48,720 bases of DNA from Serpentinimonas sp. Its GTDB lineage: Bacteria > Pseudomonadota > Gammaproteobacteria > Burkholderiales > Burkholderiaceae_C. The translations under genes were made by a program, and so were the position numbers. The notes beneath the pieces were generated by a model. The model saw only the letters and a program-made list of their open reading frames with translations, made no database searches and was not told the DNA's origin. The stretch covers positions 1-48,720 of the forward strand of contig JALOSG010000001.1 in NCBI GenBank assembly GCA_025458665.1, read 5' to 3'. Of the stretch, positions 9,494-18,149 are shown in pieces. Each line of letters begins with the position of its first letter. Position 1 is the first letter of the stretch.

Positions 9494-10380
9494 ACGACGA
9501 AGCCAACGCGGGCAACCCCATGCAACTGGTGCTCATTACCGGTATGTCGGGCTCGGGCAAATCGGTGGCGCTACACGCACTGGAAGACGCGGGCTTTTAC
9601 TGCGTGGACAACCTGCCGCCCGAACTGCTGGAAGCCTTTGTGGCGGTGGAACAGCAGCAGGGCGCCGACAAGGTGGCCATTGCCATGGACGTGCGCAGCG
9701 CCAATTCCCTGCCGCAACTGCCCGCGCGCCTGCGCACCCTGCGGCGCACCAACCTGAACCTGACCGTGGTGTTTCTGGACGCCACCACCGACACGCTGGT
9801 GCGGCGTTTTTCTGAAACGCGGCGCATGCACCCGCTCTCGCACAAGGACACCAGCGACCAGCGCCGCGCGCTCATCGAGGCCATTGAGCTGGAACGCGAG
9901 ATGCTCAGCGAGCTGCGCGAACAGGCGCTGGTGCTGGACACCAGCCTGCTGAAAGCCGCCAACCTGCGCAGCCAGGTGAAAGACATGCTCTTGCGCGAAC
10001 CCGGCAGCCTCACGCTGGTGTTCGAGTCGTTCGCATTCAAGCGCGGCATTCCCATGGACGCGGACTATGTGTTCGATGTGCGCATGCTGCCCAACCCCCA
10101 CTACGAGCCGCACCTGAAGGCACTGACGGGGCTGGACGCACCGGTGGTGGAGTACCTGCAGAGTGAGGCCGAAGTGCTGGCCATGCAGGAGCAGATCACC
10201 GCCTTCGTGGCGCAGTGGCTACCCGCCATGGTGCGCGACCACCGCAGCTACGTGACCGTGGCCATAGGCTGCACCGGCGGCCAGCACCGCTCGGTGTACC
10301 TGGTGGAACAACTGGCGCGGCACTTTGCGGGCCAATGGGGCGTGCAGCGCCGCCACCGGGAACTGGACCACGCCCGCTAA
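9490..10380 (+). CDS. rapZ: RNase adapter protein RapZ (YvcJ family)
   Basis: P-loop nucleotide-binding protein of 296 residues. In enterobacteria RapZ guides RNase E to the small RNA GlmZ and senses glucosamine-6-phosphate. Walker A GMSGSGKS is at residues 18-25, and the C-terminal motif GCTGGQHRSVYLVE is conserved in the family. The ATG at 9490 overlaps the recN stop. A second in-frame Met at residue 11 (MQLVLITG) is an alternative start closer to the family consensus. The 3' end overlaps the convergent mutY by four bases. Confidence 0.95.
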   Translation: MNDEANAGNPMQLVLITGMSGSGKSVALHALEDAGFYCVDNLPPELLEAFVAVEQQQGADKVAIAMDVRSANSLPQLPARLRTLRRTNLNLTVVFLDATTDTLVRRFSETRRMHPLSHKDTSDQRRALIEAIELEREMLSELREQALVLDTSLLKAANLRSQVKDMLLREPGSLTLVFESFAFKRGIPMDADYVFDVRMLPNPHYEPHLKALTGLDAPVVEYLQSEAEVLAMQEQITAFVAQWLPAMVRDHRSYVTVAIGCTGGQHRSVYLVEQLARHFAGQWGVQRRHRELDHAR

Positions 10381-11498
10381 CGCTGCAGCAGCCACGCCCG
10401 GATCGGCGCAGGCAGGCCGCAGGCCAAGGCCTCGGGCATAGTCATCCAACGCCCTTTCCCTGCCCGCAACTCGCTGGATAGCCCCGCAGGGAGTGAGTCA
10501 GCCCCGGACGCCGGAGCTTCCGGCACGCACCACTCCAGCCAGTGCAGCGTGAGTTCGCGGTGCGTCAGCGCGTGGCGCACGGGCTCATGCTCGCGCTCGG
10601 GCTCTGGTGGCAAGCCCCAACCCGCGGTGTGCTGCTGAAGTTCTTCACGGCTGGCAAACACCGGAAATGTCTGCAGGCCTGCCCATATCCCGCGCTCCGG
10701 CCGGGGAGCCAGCCACAGGCGCCCATCGGGCCGCACGAGCACCAGCAGCCACCACGATTCGGCACGCCGCACCAGCCGGCGGGTTTTCACGGGAAATTCG
10801 TCAGGGCGGCCCTGCGCCTGCGCCAGGCACAGCGGCTGCACGGGGCACAGAAGGCACTGGGGCTGGGACCGCGCGCACAGGCTGGCGCCCAGATCCATCA
10901 GCCCTTGCGTGTACGCCGCCATGTCTGGCGCGCTGGCATCCGCGGGCACCAGACGCTGGGCTTGCTGCCACAGCGCCTTTTCCTGTGTGGCCGATGCGAG
11001 GTCGCCCTCGAACGCCAGCAGGCGGGTCAGTACCCGCTTCACATTGCCATCGAGGATAGAAACGCGCTCGCCAAAACAGAATGCGGCTATGGCGGCGGCG
11101 GTAGAACGGCCAATGCCCGGCAGCGTGGCCAGGGCTTCGGCCGAAGCAGGAAACTGCCCACCGTGCTCGGCCACCACCGCCTGCGCACAGCGGTGCAGGT
11201 TGCGCGCACGGCTGTAGTAGCCCAGGCCGCTCCACAATGCCAGCACCTCGTCGGGCGTGGCAGCGGCCAGGGTCTGTACGTTGGGAAAGCGCTCCAGAAA
11301 TCGTGGGTAGTACTGCAGCACGCTGGCCACCTGCGTCTGCTGCAGCATGATCTCCGACAACCACACGCGGTAGGGGTCCTGCGTGTGCTGCCACGGCAGG
11401 CCGCTGCGGCCGTGCGCGCGCTGCCAGGCCACCAGGCGTGGAAAAAACTCTGCCAATGCCTGCGGGCTGGACAGACCGAAGCCGTTCCGCGCTCTCAA
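10377..11498 (-). CDS. mutY: A/G-specific adenine DNA glycosylase MutY (TTG start)
   Basis: Removes adenine mispaired with 8-oxoguanine, 373 residues. The helix-hairpin-helix glycosylase domain has the catalytic Glu in WLSEIMLQQTQ (residue 49) and the Asp in ILDGNVKRVL. The 4Fe-4S ligands fit C-x6-C-x2-C-x5-C in the segment CARSQPQCLLCPVQPLC. A C-terminal NUDIX-like domain (from about residue 235) would read the 8-oxoG strand. There is no Met before the catalytic helix, so the start must be non-ATG. TTG at 11498 overlaps the upstream gene's stop as TTGA, implying translational coupling. Confidence 0.95.
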   Translation of the reverse strand: MRARNGFGLSSPQALAEFFPRLVAWQRAHGRSGLPWQHTQDPYRVWLSEIMLQQTQVASVLQYYPRFLERFPNVQTLAAATPDEVLALWSGLGYYSRARNLHRCAQAVVAEHGGQFPASAEALATLPGIGRSTAAAIAAFCFGERVSILDGNVKRVLTRLLAFEGDLASATQEKALWQQAQRLVPADASAPDMAAYTQGLMDLGASLCARSQPQCLLCPVQPLCLAQAQGRPDEFPVKTRRLVRRAESWWLLVLVRPDGRLWLAPRPERGIWAGLQTFPVFASREELQQHTAGWGLPPEPEREHEPVRHALTHRELTLHWLEWCVPEAPASGADSLPAGLSSELRAGKGRWMTMPEALACGLPAPIRAWLLQR

Positions 11499-13513
11499 AC
11501 GGGGGTGCGCACTTCTTCGGCCTCACCCCAGCTGGCAGGGTCTGCGGGTAGCTCGGCGGCTGCCACCGCTGGCTCTGCCAAGGCAGGGTCCAGCTCCGTG
11601 AACGCACCATCGGCATCCAGGCCGGTAAGTTGTGCCAGCGCCGCCCGGGTGCGCTCCGAAGCCAGCTGTGCTTTGCCCAGCTCCTCGATGCGGGTGTCGA
11701 GTCCGCCCGCTGCCAGCTGGATGCGGGCCATGGCCTCGGCGCGGCGTGCAAAGTTGCGCCGGCGGTCGCGCAACTGGGTGTCGAGCTGCGCTGCTGCGGA
11801 CTTGTTCCACAGGTCCATGTCGTTGGCGGCAGATTCGAACACCCCTTGCAGGCGGCTCATGAGCGCCTTGGTCAGACGCTCACCGAACTCCGGGTTGGCC
11901 AGCTTGAGCACATTGCCCAGCCCCAGATACTGCAGGTGGTTGCGCTCCACCATCTGCAAGTCTTCAAGGTAGCGGGAAAAGTCGGGCTGGTCAGGCAGTT
12001 GCAAGGCGAAGCCGAACTCGGTGTTGAGGTCGCGGAAACTAGCGCCCAGCATGGTCTGAACCTCGGCGCCCAGGGTCTGGGCGCGCCCGAGCGCATCCCG
12101 CAGGCGATCGAAAGCCTCGGCGTACACCTTCTTCACGCCAAACTTGATGCCGGGCTGGCGCAGCGCTTCGGCCAGTTGCGCCACCTCGGCCTTCAGCCGG
12201 GTGGAGCCCAGCAAGCCCAGCAGATCCTTGAGCTGGCGCATGTGTACCGAGCGGATGGCCTGGATGCGCGCGCCGCTCGATTCAAACTCTGCCTGCTCCT
12301 GCTCGATGCGGCGGCGCATCTGCTGGATCACCGTGCTGTTCTTGCCGCGCAGGCCCTCCAGCTCCTGCAACTGTTCCACCAGTTCACGGTCGCGGGCGTA
12401 AAGGCGTTGTTCCACCTCGGCGCGGATGGTGGCCAGACCTTCACGCACCTGCCCCACCAGTATCTGGCGGCGCTGCACCAGCACGCCATCGGAAAGTGCC
12501 TGCTCCAGATCCACCAGGCGGCTCTCGGCCAGCAACGCTTCGTCCCCACGCACCTTGGCCAGCAGACCCTTCTGGGCCGACACCGCAATCACCTGCGAGG
12601 GAGCGAGTTCCAGCACCTGGGCCGAGTGCTCGCGCTGGCGCTGTATCTGCGCCTCGATGTATTCGGGCGTGCTCAGATCGTCCCAGAGGGTGTCGATCTT
12701 GTTGAGCACCACCAGCCGGGCGTCGCGCCGCTCGGCAGCCGGGGCCAGGTGTTCGCGCCAGATCGCCAGGTCGGACTTGCTCACCCCGGCATCGGCAGCC
12801 AGTATGAACACCACCGCCTGCGCTTGCGGCAACAGACTGACGGTGAGTTCCGGCTCGGCGCCTATGGCATTCAGACCCGGGGTATCGAGGATGACCAGGC
12901 CCTGCTTGAGCAACGGGTGCGCCATATTGATGAGCGCGTGGCGCCAGTGCGGCACCTCCACCAGCCCATCGGCCCCTGGCAAGGGGTTGTCCTCCGGGGT
13001 CTCGTCGTGCCAGAAGCCCAGAGCGCGCGCATCGGCCACACTCACACGCCGCACTTCCGCCACCTTCTCTATGGCCTGGGCCAACTGGGTGGGGTCGTTC
13101 ACATCCAGGTCAATGCGTTCCCACTTCTCGGGTGCACTCCGCCATTCCAGCAGAGACTGGGGCTGCAGACGGGTATCGATGGGCAAGAGGCGCAGGCACG
13201 GGGCCACCTCGGGGTCGTAGCCCAGCTCGGTGGGACACATGGTGGTGCGCCCGGCGCTGGCCGGCATGATGCGCCGGCCGTAGCCTGCAAAGAAAATGGC
13301 GTTGATCAGCTCGGACTTGCCACGCGAGAATTCGGCCACGAACGCCACGGTCACCTTGTCGGCGTTCACCTGTTCGCGGGCACGGTCGAGGCGCTCGCGC
13401 ACACCGGCATCCATCAGGTCGCGCGCCTCCAGCCACTCGGACAACGTTTTCAACCGCGCGGCAAACAGCTTGCGCCAAGCGTGGTGCTCGTCAAATTCCT
13501 GTTCAAACGACAT
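11495..13513 (-). CDS. Dynamin-like GTPase
   Basis: A large cytosolic or membrane-associated GTPase of 672 residues. G1 is FSRGKSELINAIF (about residue 65) and G3 is DTPGLNAIG (about 235). G4 is LNKID, and a G5-like VSAQKG follows. The C-terminal half is mainly helical and coiled-coil (residues 360-620), as in bacterial dynamins. Bacterial dynamins remodel membranes, but this subfamily has no defined role. The ATG at 13513 has AAAGGC upstream. A TTG 12 codons earlier was not chosen. It lies between mutM and mutY on the same strand and its stop overlaps the mutY start. Confidence 0.88.
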   Translation of the reverse strand: MSFEQEFDEHHAWRKLFAARLKTLSEWLEARDLMDAGVRERLDRAREQVNADKVTVAFVAEFSRGKSELINAIFFAGYGRRIMPASAGRTTMCPTELGYDPEVAPCLRLLPIDTRLQPQSLLEWRSAPEKWERIDLDVNDPTQLAQAIEKVAEVRRVSVADARALGFWHDETPEDNPLPGADGLVEVPHWRHALINMAHPLLKQGLVILDTPGLNAIGAEPELTVSLLPQAQAVVFILAADAGVSKSDLAIWREHLAPAAERRDARLVVLNKIDTLWDDLSTPEYIEAQIQRQREHSAQVLELAPSQVIAVSAQKGLLAKVRGDEALLAESRLVDLEQALSDGVLVQRRQILVGQVREGLATIRAEVEQRLYARDRELVEQLQELEGLRGKNSTVIQQMRRRIEQEQAEFESSGARIQAIRSVHMRQLKDLLGLLGSTRLKAEVAQLAEALRQPGIKFGVKKVYAEAFDRLRDALGRAQTLGAEVQTMLGASFRDLNTEFGFALQLPDQPDFSRYLEDLQMVERNHLQYLGLGNVLKLANPEFGERLTKALMSRLQGVFESAANDMDLWNKSAAAQLDTQLRDRRRNFARRAEAMARIQLAAGGLDTRIEELGKAQLASERTRAALAQLTGLDADGAFTELDPALAEPAVAAAELPADPASWGEAEEVRTPV

Positions 13514-13547
13514 GGGTGGTGCCTTTGGCAAATCAATCAGTTTGGGC

Positions 13548-13575
13548 AATATAGCACCGCCCTGTGCGGCGACAA
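13548..13575 (-). promoter_or_regulatory. Predicted sigma-70 promoter for the dynamin-mutY unit
   Basis: On the minus strand, TTGTCG (13575-13570) and TATATT (13553-13548) are separated by 16 bases. Transcription would start near 13541, giving a leader of about 28 bases before the GTPase ATG. This is a consensus match only. Confidence 0.5.
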
Positions 13576-13595
13576 CCCACCTGCGCGCCAGTCAT

Positions 13596-13611
13596 GCCAC
13601 GGCAGCGTGGC
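13596..13611. other. Inverted repeat downstream of mutM
   Basis: GCCACG-GCAG-CGTGGC is a perfect six-pair hairpin 18 bases past the mutM stop. There is no U-run on either side, so it is at best a weak or factor-assisted terminator or an RNA 3'-end stabiliser. Confidence 0.4.
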
Positions 13612-13628
13612 AGCAAAGCCACGTCAGG

Positions 13629-14486
13629 CTAAAAGCGCTGGCAGACCGGGCAGAAAAAAGTGGAACGCTGCCCCTGGCGCAGGCTGCGTATGGGGGTGGC
13701 GCAAACACGGCACGGCTGCCCGGTACGGTCGTAAACCATGGCCTGCAGCTGGAAGTAACCCGTCTGCCCTTGCGCGCTCACAAAATCGCGCAGCGTGCTG
13801 CCGCCCTGCTGCACGGCAGCAGCCAACACCTCCCTGATGGCCTGCCACAGGCGCAACGCACGCGGGTAACTGATATTGCACGCCCGCACCGTGGGGCGTA
13901 TGCCGGCGGCAAACAGCGCTTCGGAAGCGTAAATGTTGCCAACGCCCACCACCACATCGCCGGCCAACAGCACTGGCTTGATGGCGCTTTTCCGCTGCCT
14001 GAGCGCGGCATGGAAGGCGCGAGGCTCAAAATCCGGGCCAAGCGGCTCCACCCCCAGGCCGCCCAGCAGCTTTTGCGCCACCGGGCTGTCCTCGGAGCTG
14101 GCCCACACCACTGCGCCAAACCGGCGCGGGTCGTGCAGCCGCAACAAGCCACGGTCGGTCAACAAGTCAAAGTGATCGTGCACGCCAGCACTTCCCTGCA
14201 CGTGGGCTGGCGCGAAAGCCAGGCTGCCAGACATGCCCAGGTGCACCAGCAGTACCCCGCCCGGCACAGCGGCTGTGCCATCGCTCGCCGGTGCGGTGCT
14301 AAGGTCGATGAGCAAATACTTGCCACGCCGGCGCACCTGCTCTACCCACAGGCCGGCCAGCGTCTCCGGCGCAACACCCAACGGCCAGCGCAGCGGTTTG
14401 CCCAACCCCGCCGACAACACCCGGGCACCCGCAATCCGCGAGGCAAAACTCAGGCGGGTGACTTCAACTTCGGGCAACTCGGGCAT
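13629..14486 (-). CDS. mutM: Formamidopyrimidine-DNA glycosylase MutM (Fpg)
   Basis: Excises 8-oxoguanine and formamidopyrimidines and cleaves the AP site, 285 residues. The protein begins MPELPEVEV, so Pro2 is the catalytic nucleophile and Glu3 is present. This fixes the start at 14486 rather than at the Met 17 codons upstream. The C-terminal zinc finger is C-x2-C...C-x2-C (CRVCATP ... FFCPVC). It is the first gene of a minus-strand group with the dynamin-like GTPase and mutY, and is divergent from the TPR protein gene 45 bases away. Confidence 0.97.
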   Translation of the reverse strand: MPELPEVEVTRLSFASRIAGARVLSAGLGKPLRWPLGVAPETLAGLWVEQVRRRGKYLLIDLSTAPASDGTAAVPGGVLLVHLGMSGSLAFAPAHVQGSAGVHDHFDLLTDRGLLRLHDPRRFGAVVWASSEDSPVAQKLLGGLGVEPLGPDFEPRAFHAALRQRKSAIKPVLLAGDVVVGVGNIYASEALFAAGIRPTVRACNISYPRALRLWQAIREVLAAAVQQGGSTLRDFVSAQGQTGYFQLQAMVYDRTGQPCRVCATPIRSLRQGQRSTFFCPVCQRF

Positions 14487-14531
14487 GTTGGGTTGGGCGC
14501 AGGTGATACGGCGTTCCATTATCATGGGACG

Positions 14532-16367
14532 ATGCACTTTTCACCTTCGCGCGCACGCCCTTCCAGAGCGACCCTGGCGACCCTGATGGCCGGGCTCTTC
14601 ACCCTGGGCGGGTTGGCCCCCGCGCGTGCCGAACTGCCTGCCTGGGTGGCACAGTCTGCGCCTGCAACACTTGACGCTGGCGCCACGGGCCAGGCGGCCA
14701 GCCCCGCGCAGGCGCCCGCCTCGTCCGACATGGACGGAGAGCTTTTCTTCCAGTTGCTGCTCAGCGAGATTCAGCTTGGTGCTGGCGACCCTGGGGGCGC
14801 CTACTCTCTGGTACTGGATGCGGCCCGCCGGACCAACCGGCAGGAGCTGTACGGCAGGGCGGTAGACATCGCGCTGCAAGGCCGCTCGGGCGACGCAGCC
14901 CTGACCGCAGCCCGTGCCTGGGCCCAGGCGTTTCCCTCGGAAACCGAACCCCACCGCTATGTCTTGCAGATTCTGCTGGCGCTCAACCGCCCTGCCGAAC
15001 TGGCCAGCACCCTGGCTCGGCTTATCGAGCTGACCCCGGCGGGCGAACGCCCCGGTCTTATCCAGGCCATTCCGCAGACTCTGGCGCGCACGAGCGACAA
15101 GACGGCCGCCCTCGCAGCGGCCGAGCAGGCGCTGGCGCCGTCGCTGGCTGCCAGTGCCCCCGCCGACATCCGGGCCGCTGCGCTGAGCGCCACCGGGCGC
15201 ATGCAGTTGGCCAACGAACAGCCTGAAGCCGCCCTGAAAAGCGCCCGCGACGCGGCGGCGGCGAGCCCCCTGTACGCCCCTTCGGCCTTGCTGGCCCTCG
15301 AACTGATGGGGCAGGGACGGAGCGACGCCGAGCCACTGGTACTGGCCTACCTGGAGCGCACGTCCGGGCAGTCGGCGCCCGCCGTACAGATGGGCTATGC
15401 CCGATGGTTGCTGGACCAACAGCGTTACGCAGAGTCCAGCCAACGGCTTCAGGCCCTGACAGCGCAAGCCCCCGAACTGGCCGACCCCTGGCTTTTGCTG
15501 GGCTCCCTGCAGGTGCAGGAGAACCGCCTGGACCAGGCACAGGCCAGCCTGGACCAGTACCTCGCTCTGTCCCGTGAGCTGCCTGCCGAGCAGGCCAGCC
15601 GCGGGCAGACGCAGGCGTTCCTGATGTTGTCCCAAATTGCCGAACGGCGTGGAGATTTTCCTGCCGCCAACGCATGGCTGGACCGGATAGAGAACGCCGA
15701 CGAGCTCATGGCAGCGCAGCTGCGCCGGGCCATGTTGCTGGCCCGACAGGGCCAGTTGGCACAGGCACGGGCTCTTCTGCAGGGCCTGCCCGAGCGCGAC
15801 GAGCAGGACGCGCGCCGCAAACTCACCGCGGAAGCCCAGCTGCTGCGCGAAATGGGCGAGTTCCAGCAGGCGCTGGATGTGTACGCCAAAGCGGCAGAAC
15901 GCTTCCCCAACGACCCCGACCTGCTGTACGAGAAGGCCATGGCAGCCGAGAAAGCGGGCCAGCCGGCGTTGCTGGAAAGCCTGCTTCGCCAGGTGATTGA
16001 ACGCCACCCAGATTACTACCACGCCTACAACGCACTGGGCTACACGCTGGCAGACCGCAACGAACGCCTGCCCGAGGCCAAGGCGCTCATCATGAAGGCG
16101 CTGGAGTTCGCCCCGGGAGACCCCTACATCCAGGACAGCCTGGGCTGGGTGCAGTTCCGGATGGGTATGTTGCCGCAAGCCCTGGCCACCCTGCAGGGCG
16201 CCTATGCCCGCCGGCCAGATGCCGAGATTGCCGCCCACCTGGGCGAGGTGCACTGGAGCCTGGGCCAACGCGAACAGGCGCTGCGTATCTGGCGCGAGGG
16301 CCTGCTGCTGAACCCGCAGAATGAGACCCTGATCGAGACACTGAAGCGCCTCAACGTACAGCCATGA
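14532..16367 (+). CDS. Exported tetratricopeptide-repeat protein
   Basis: 611 residues with an N-terminal signal sequence (about 1-33, ending ARA). Many degenerate 34-residue TPR helices follow, clearest between residues 420 and 600 (for example AYNALGYTLADRNERLPEAKALIMKALEFAP). Its position before lolB and ispE matches the conserved TPR gene upstream of lolB in many beta- and gammaproteobacteria, so it may act in the periplasm in envelope assembly. That role is inferred from context only. The start at 14532 is chosen because the reading frame upstream is antisense to mutM. The stop overlaps lolB as ATGA. Confidence 0.88.
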   Translation: MHFSPSRARPSRATLATLMAGLFTLGGLAPARAELPAWVAQSAPATLDAGATGQAASPAQAPASSDMDGELFFQLLLSEIQLGAGDPGGAYSLVLDAARRTNRQELYGRAVDIALQGRSGDAALTAARAWAQAFPSETEPHRYVLQILLALNRPAELASTLARLIELTPAGERPGLIQAIPQTLARTSDKTAALAAAEQALAPSLAASAPADIRAAALSATGRMQLANEQPEAALKSARDAAAASPLYAPSALLALELMGQGRSDAEPLVLAYLERTSGQSAPAVQMGYARWLLDQQRYAESSQRLQALTAQAPELADPWLLLGSLQVQENRLDQAQASLDQYLALSRELPAEQASRGQTQAFLMLSQIAERRGDFPAANAWLDRIENADELMAAQLRRAMLLARQGQLAQARALLQGLPERDEQDARRKLTAEAQLLREMGEFQQALDVYAKAAERFPNDPDLLYEKAMAAEKAGQPALLESLLRQVIERHPDYYHAYNALGYTLADRNERLPEAKALIMKALEFAPGDPYIQDSLGWVQFRMGMLPQALATLQGAYARRPDAEIAAHLGEVHWSLGQREQALRIWREGLLLNPQNETLIETLKRLNVQP

Positions 16368-16861
16368 AGCGACGGCAAGCCCTGCTGGGTGGACTGGGCC
16401 TGACAGTTTTTCTGGGTGGCTGCAGCACACTGCCCGCACCCGCCTCCGAAGACTCGACCCCGAGCAGCCGCACCGAGTGGAGCGGGCGCCTGGCACTGCA
16501 GGTACTCACCGAGCCGGCAGAGAGCTTTTCTGCAAGCTTCGAGCTATCAGGAAGCCCCGATACGGGAACCCTGCGCCTGTTTTCCCCGTTCGGACAGACG
16601 CTGGCTGCCGCCGAATGGCAGCCCGGCCAGGCGACGCTGCGCAGGGGCGACGAGGAGCGCACCTACCCCAGTATGGAAGCACTCACAGAGGCGCTCACCG
16701 GGACCGCTCTCCCGCTGGCAGCGGTGTTTGGCTGGTTGCGCGGTGTAGCGACTGCGGTGGAGGGCTGGCAGGTCGACCTGAGCGAGCAAGCCGCGGGGCG
16801 GGTGCAGGCACAGCGCCTTTTCCCTGCCCCCGAGGCGCGCCTGCGGCTGGTATACCGATGA
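16364..16861 (+). CDS. lolB: Outer-membrane lipoprotein insertion factor LolB
   Basis: Receives lipoproteins from LolA and inserts them into the outer membrane. The protein has 165 residues. The lipoprotein signal has lipobox LGGC, with the lipidated Cys near residue 20. The mature part has the family pattern WSGRLALQV near the start and GWLRGVATAVEGWQVD near the end. It overlaps both neighbours by four bases, so TPR-lolB-ispE are translationally coupled. Confidence 0.93.
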   Translation: MKRRQALLGGLGLTVFLGGCSTLPAPASEDSTPSSRTEWSGRLALQVLTEPAESFSASFELSGSPDTGTLRLFSPFGQTLAAAEWQPGQATLRRGDEERTYPSMEALTEALTGTALPLAAVFGWLRGVATAVEGWQVDLSEQAAGRVQAQRLFPAPEARLRLVYR

Positions 16862-17832
16862 GTACCCCAGCCCCTGCACAGCACACAGTGCCCGCCCCGT
16901 CAGCAGGGCCGCGCGAACTGTTGGACGTACCGGCACCGGCCAAGCTCAACCTGTTCCTCCACGTGGTGGGCCGCCGCCCAGACGGCTACCACCTGCTGCA
17001 GTCGGTGTTTGTGCTGCTGGACTGGGCCGATGTGCTGCACTTCGAACGGCGCGCTGGCGGGCGAGTGGACCGCAGCGATGTCCATCCTGGAGCGCAAGCA
17101 CTGCCTGCCGACGACCTGTGCGTTCGTGCAGCCCGCGCCCTGCAGCAAGCGACCGGTTGCACCGAGGGCGTACACATCACGCTGGATAAACGCTTGCCCG
17201 CGCAGGCTGGACTGGGTGGCGGCTCCAGCGACGCGGCCACCTGCCTGCTGGCGCTGAACCGGTTGTGGAGACTGGGGCTGAGCCCAGCGGAACTGCAGCG
17301 CATTGGCGTCACGCTCGGGGCCGATGTGCCGTTTTTCCTGGGCGGTCAGAACGCCTGGGTCGAGGGGATAGGAGAACAGATCACCCCTCTGGTCCTACCG
17401 GATTGGCCGGCCCGCTTCCTCGTCGCCAAGCCGCCGGAAGGGGTTTCGACGCCCCAAATTTTTGGCCACCCGACTTTGAAACGCGACACAAAACGTTCTA
17501 TAATCGAAGACTTTGTTGCAAGCACCGGCTCACAGCCGGATCCGAAGCACGGAAACGGGTGGACTACCCCGCTGTACGGTCACAACGACCTGCAGGCGCC
17601 TGCCGAAATGCTCTGCCCTGACATCAACTGGGGACTGGAGCGGTTCAGGCAGATGGGTTTGGCGGGCCGCATGAGCGGGTCTGGCAGCGCGATCTTTTCG
17701 CCGCTTGGCCGCGCTGGTGGTATAGACCCGACGGTCGAGTCAGAGCATCAGGCGCTGCTGGCGGGCTGGCCTTCAGGTTGGGTGGTTCGCGTTTGCAACA
17801 GATTGGACAGGCACCCACTGCTGGGCTGGTGA
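16858..17832 (+). CDS. ispE: 4-diphosphocytidyl-2-C-methyl-D-erythritol kinase IspE
   Basis: GHMP kinase of the MEP isoprenoid pathway, 324 residues, somewhat longer than the usual 280-300. PAKLNLFLHVVGRRPDGYH is at 27-45 and the ATP-binding glycine-rich motif GLGGGSSDAATC is at 118-129. The third motif is GRMSGSGSAIF near residue 270. The extra length is partly an N-terminal extension of about 25 residues and partly the region around residues 205-240. The ATG overlaps the lolB stop. A consensus promoter lies inside the coding sequence (17476-17504). Confidence 0.95.
   Translation: MSTPAPAQHTVPAPSAGPRELLDVPAPAKLNLFLHVVGRRPDGYHLLQSVFVLLDWADVLHFERRAGGRVDRSDVHPGAQALPADDLCVRAARALQQATGCTEGVHITLDKRLPAQAGLGGGSSDAATCLLALNRLWRLGLSPAELQRIGVTLGADVPFFLGGQNAWVEGIGEQITPLVLPDWPARFLVAKPPEGVSTPQIFGHPTLKRDTKRSIIEDFVASTGSQPDPKHGNGWTTPLYGHNDLQAPAEMLCPDINWGLERFRQMGLAGRMSGSGSAIFSPLGRAGGIDPTVESEHQALLAGWPSGWVVRVCNRLDRHPLLGW
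17476..17504 (+). promoter_or_regulatory. Consensus sigma-70 promoter inside ispE
   Basis: TTGAAA at 17476-17481 and a perfect TATAAT at 17499-17504 are separated by exactly 17 bases, inside the ispE reading frame. The transcript would start near 17511 and cover the end of ispE, tRNA-Gln and prs. It is the best sigma-70 match I saw in the window. Confidence 0.7.
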
Positions 17833-17933
17833 AGCACCAGCCAGCGGCAGCGTTAAAATACGCGCCGCAAGCTCCGGCGGTGGAGTCTGTCTGAACTGCA
17901 TTTCGGTGCACCGATCCGTCGGTGAACCTGTGT

Positions 17934-18010
17934 AGGGGAGTCGCCAAGTTGGTTAAGGCACCGGATTTTGATTCCGGCATGCGAGGGTTCGAGTCCTTCC
18001 TCCCCTGCCA
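17934..18010 (+). tRNA. tRNA-Gln (TTG anticodon)
   Basis: A 77-base tRNA with encoded CCA. The acceptor stem pairs AGGGGAG with CTCCCCT. The anticodon loop is TTTTGAT with anticodon TTG, and the T-arm contains GTTCGAGTC. It lies between ispE and prs, a position conserved in proteobacteria. Confidence 0.97.
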
Positions 18011-18149
18011 AATTTTTTTATTTGGTTTTGAAGCTTCTGTCTGGCCGGTGCTGCTGCGAACAGCGGCTGCCGTGCAGACACTTCCTACTGTGGCTGGCCC
18101 GAAGCCGCACAGATTCCGCGAACCCCAAGAACCTGTGCCGGGAACCTGT

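Noticed and set aside
14541..16496. 651-codon open frame antisense to the TPR gene and lolB
   Set aside because: A shadow of a high-GC coding region with Gln/Leu/Gly bias. The plus-strand genes have family motifs and coupled starts.
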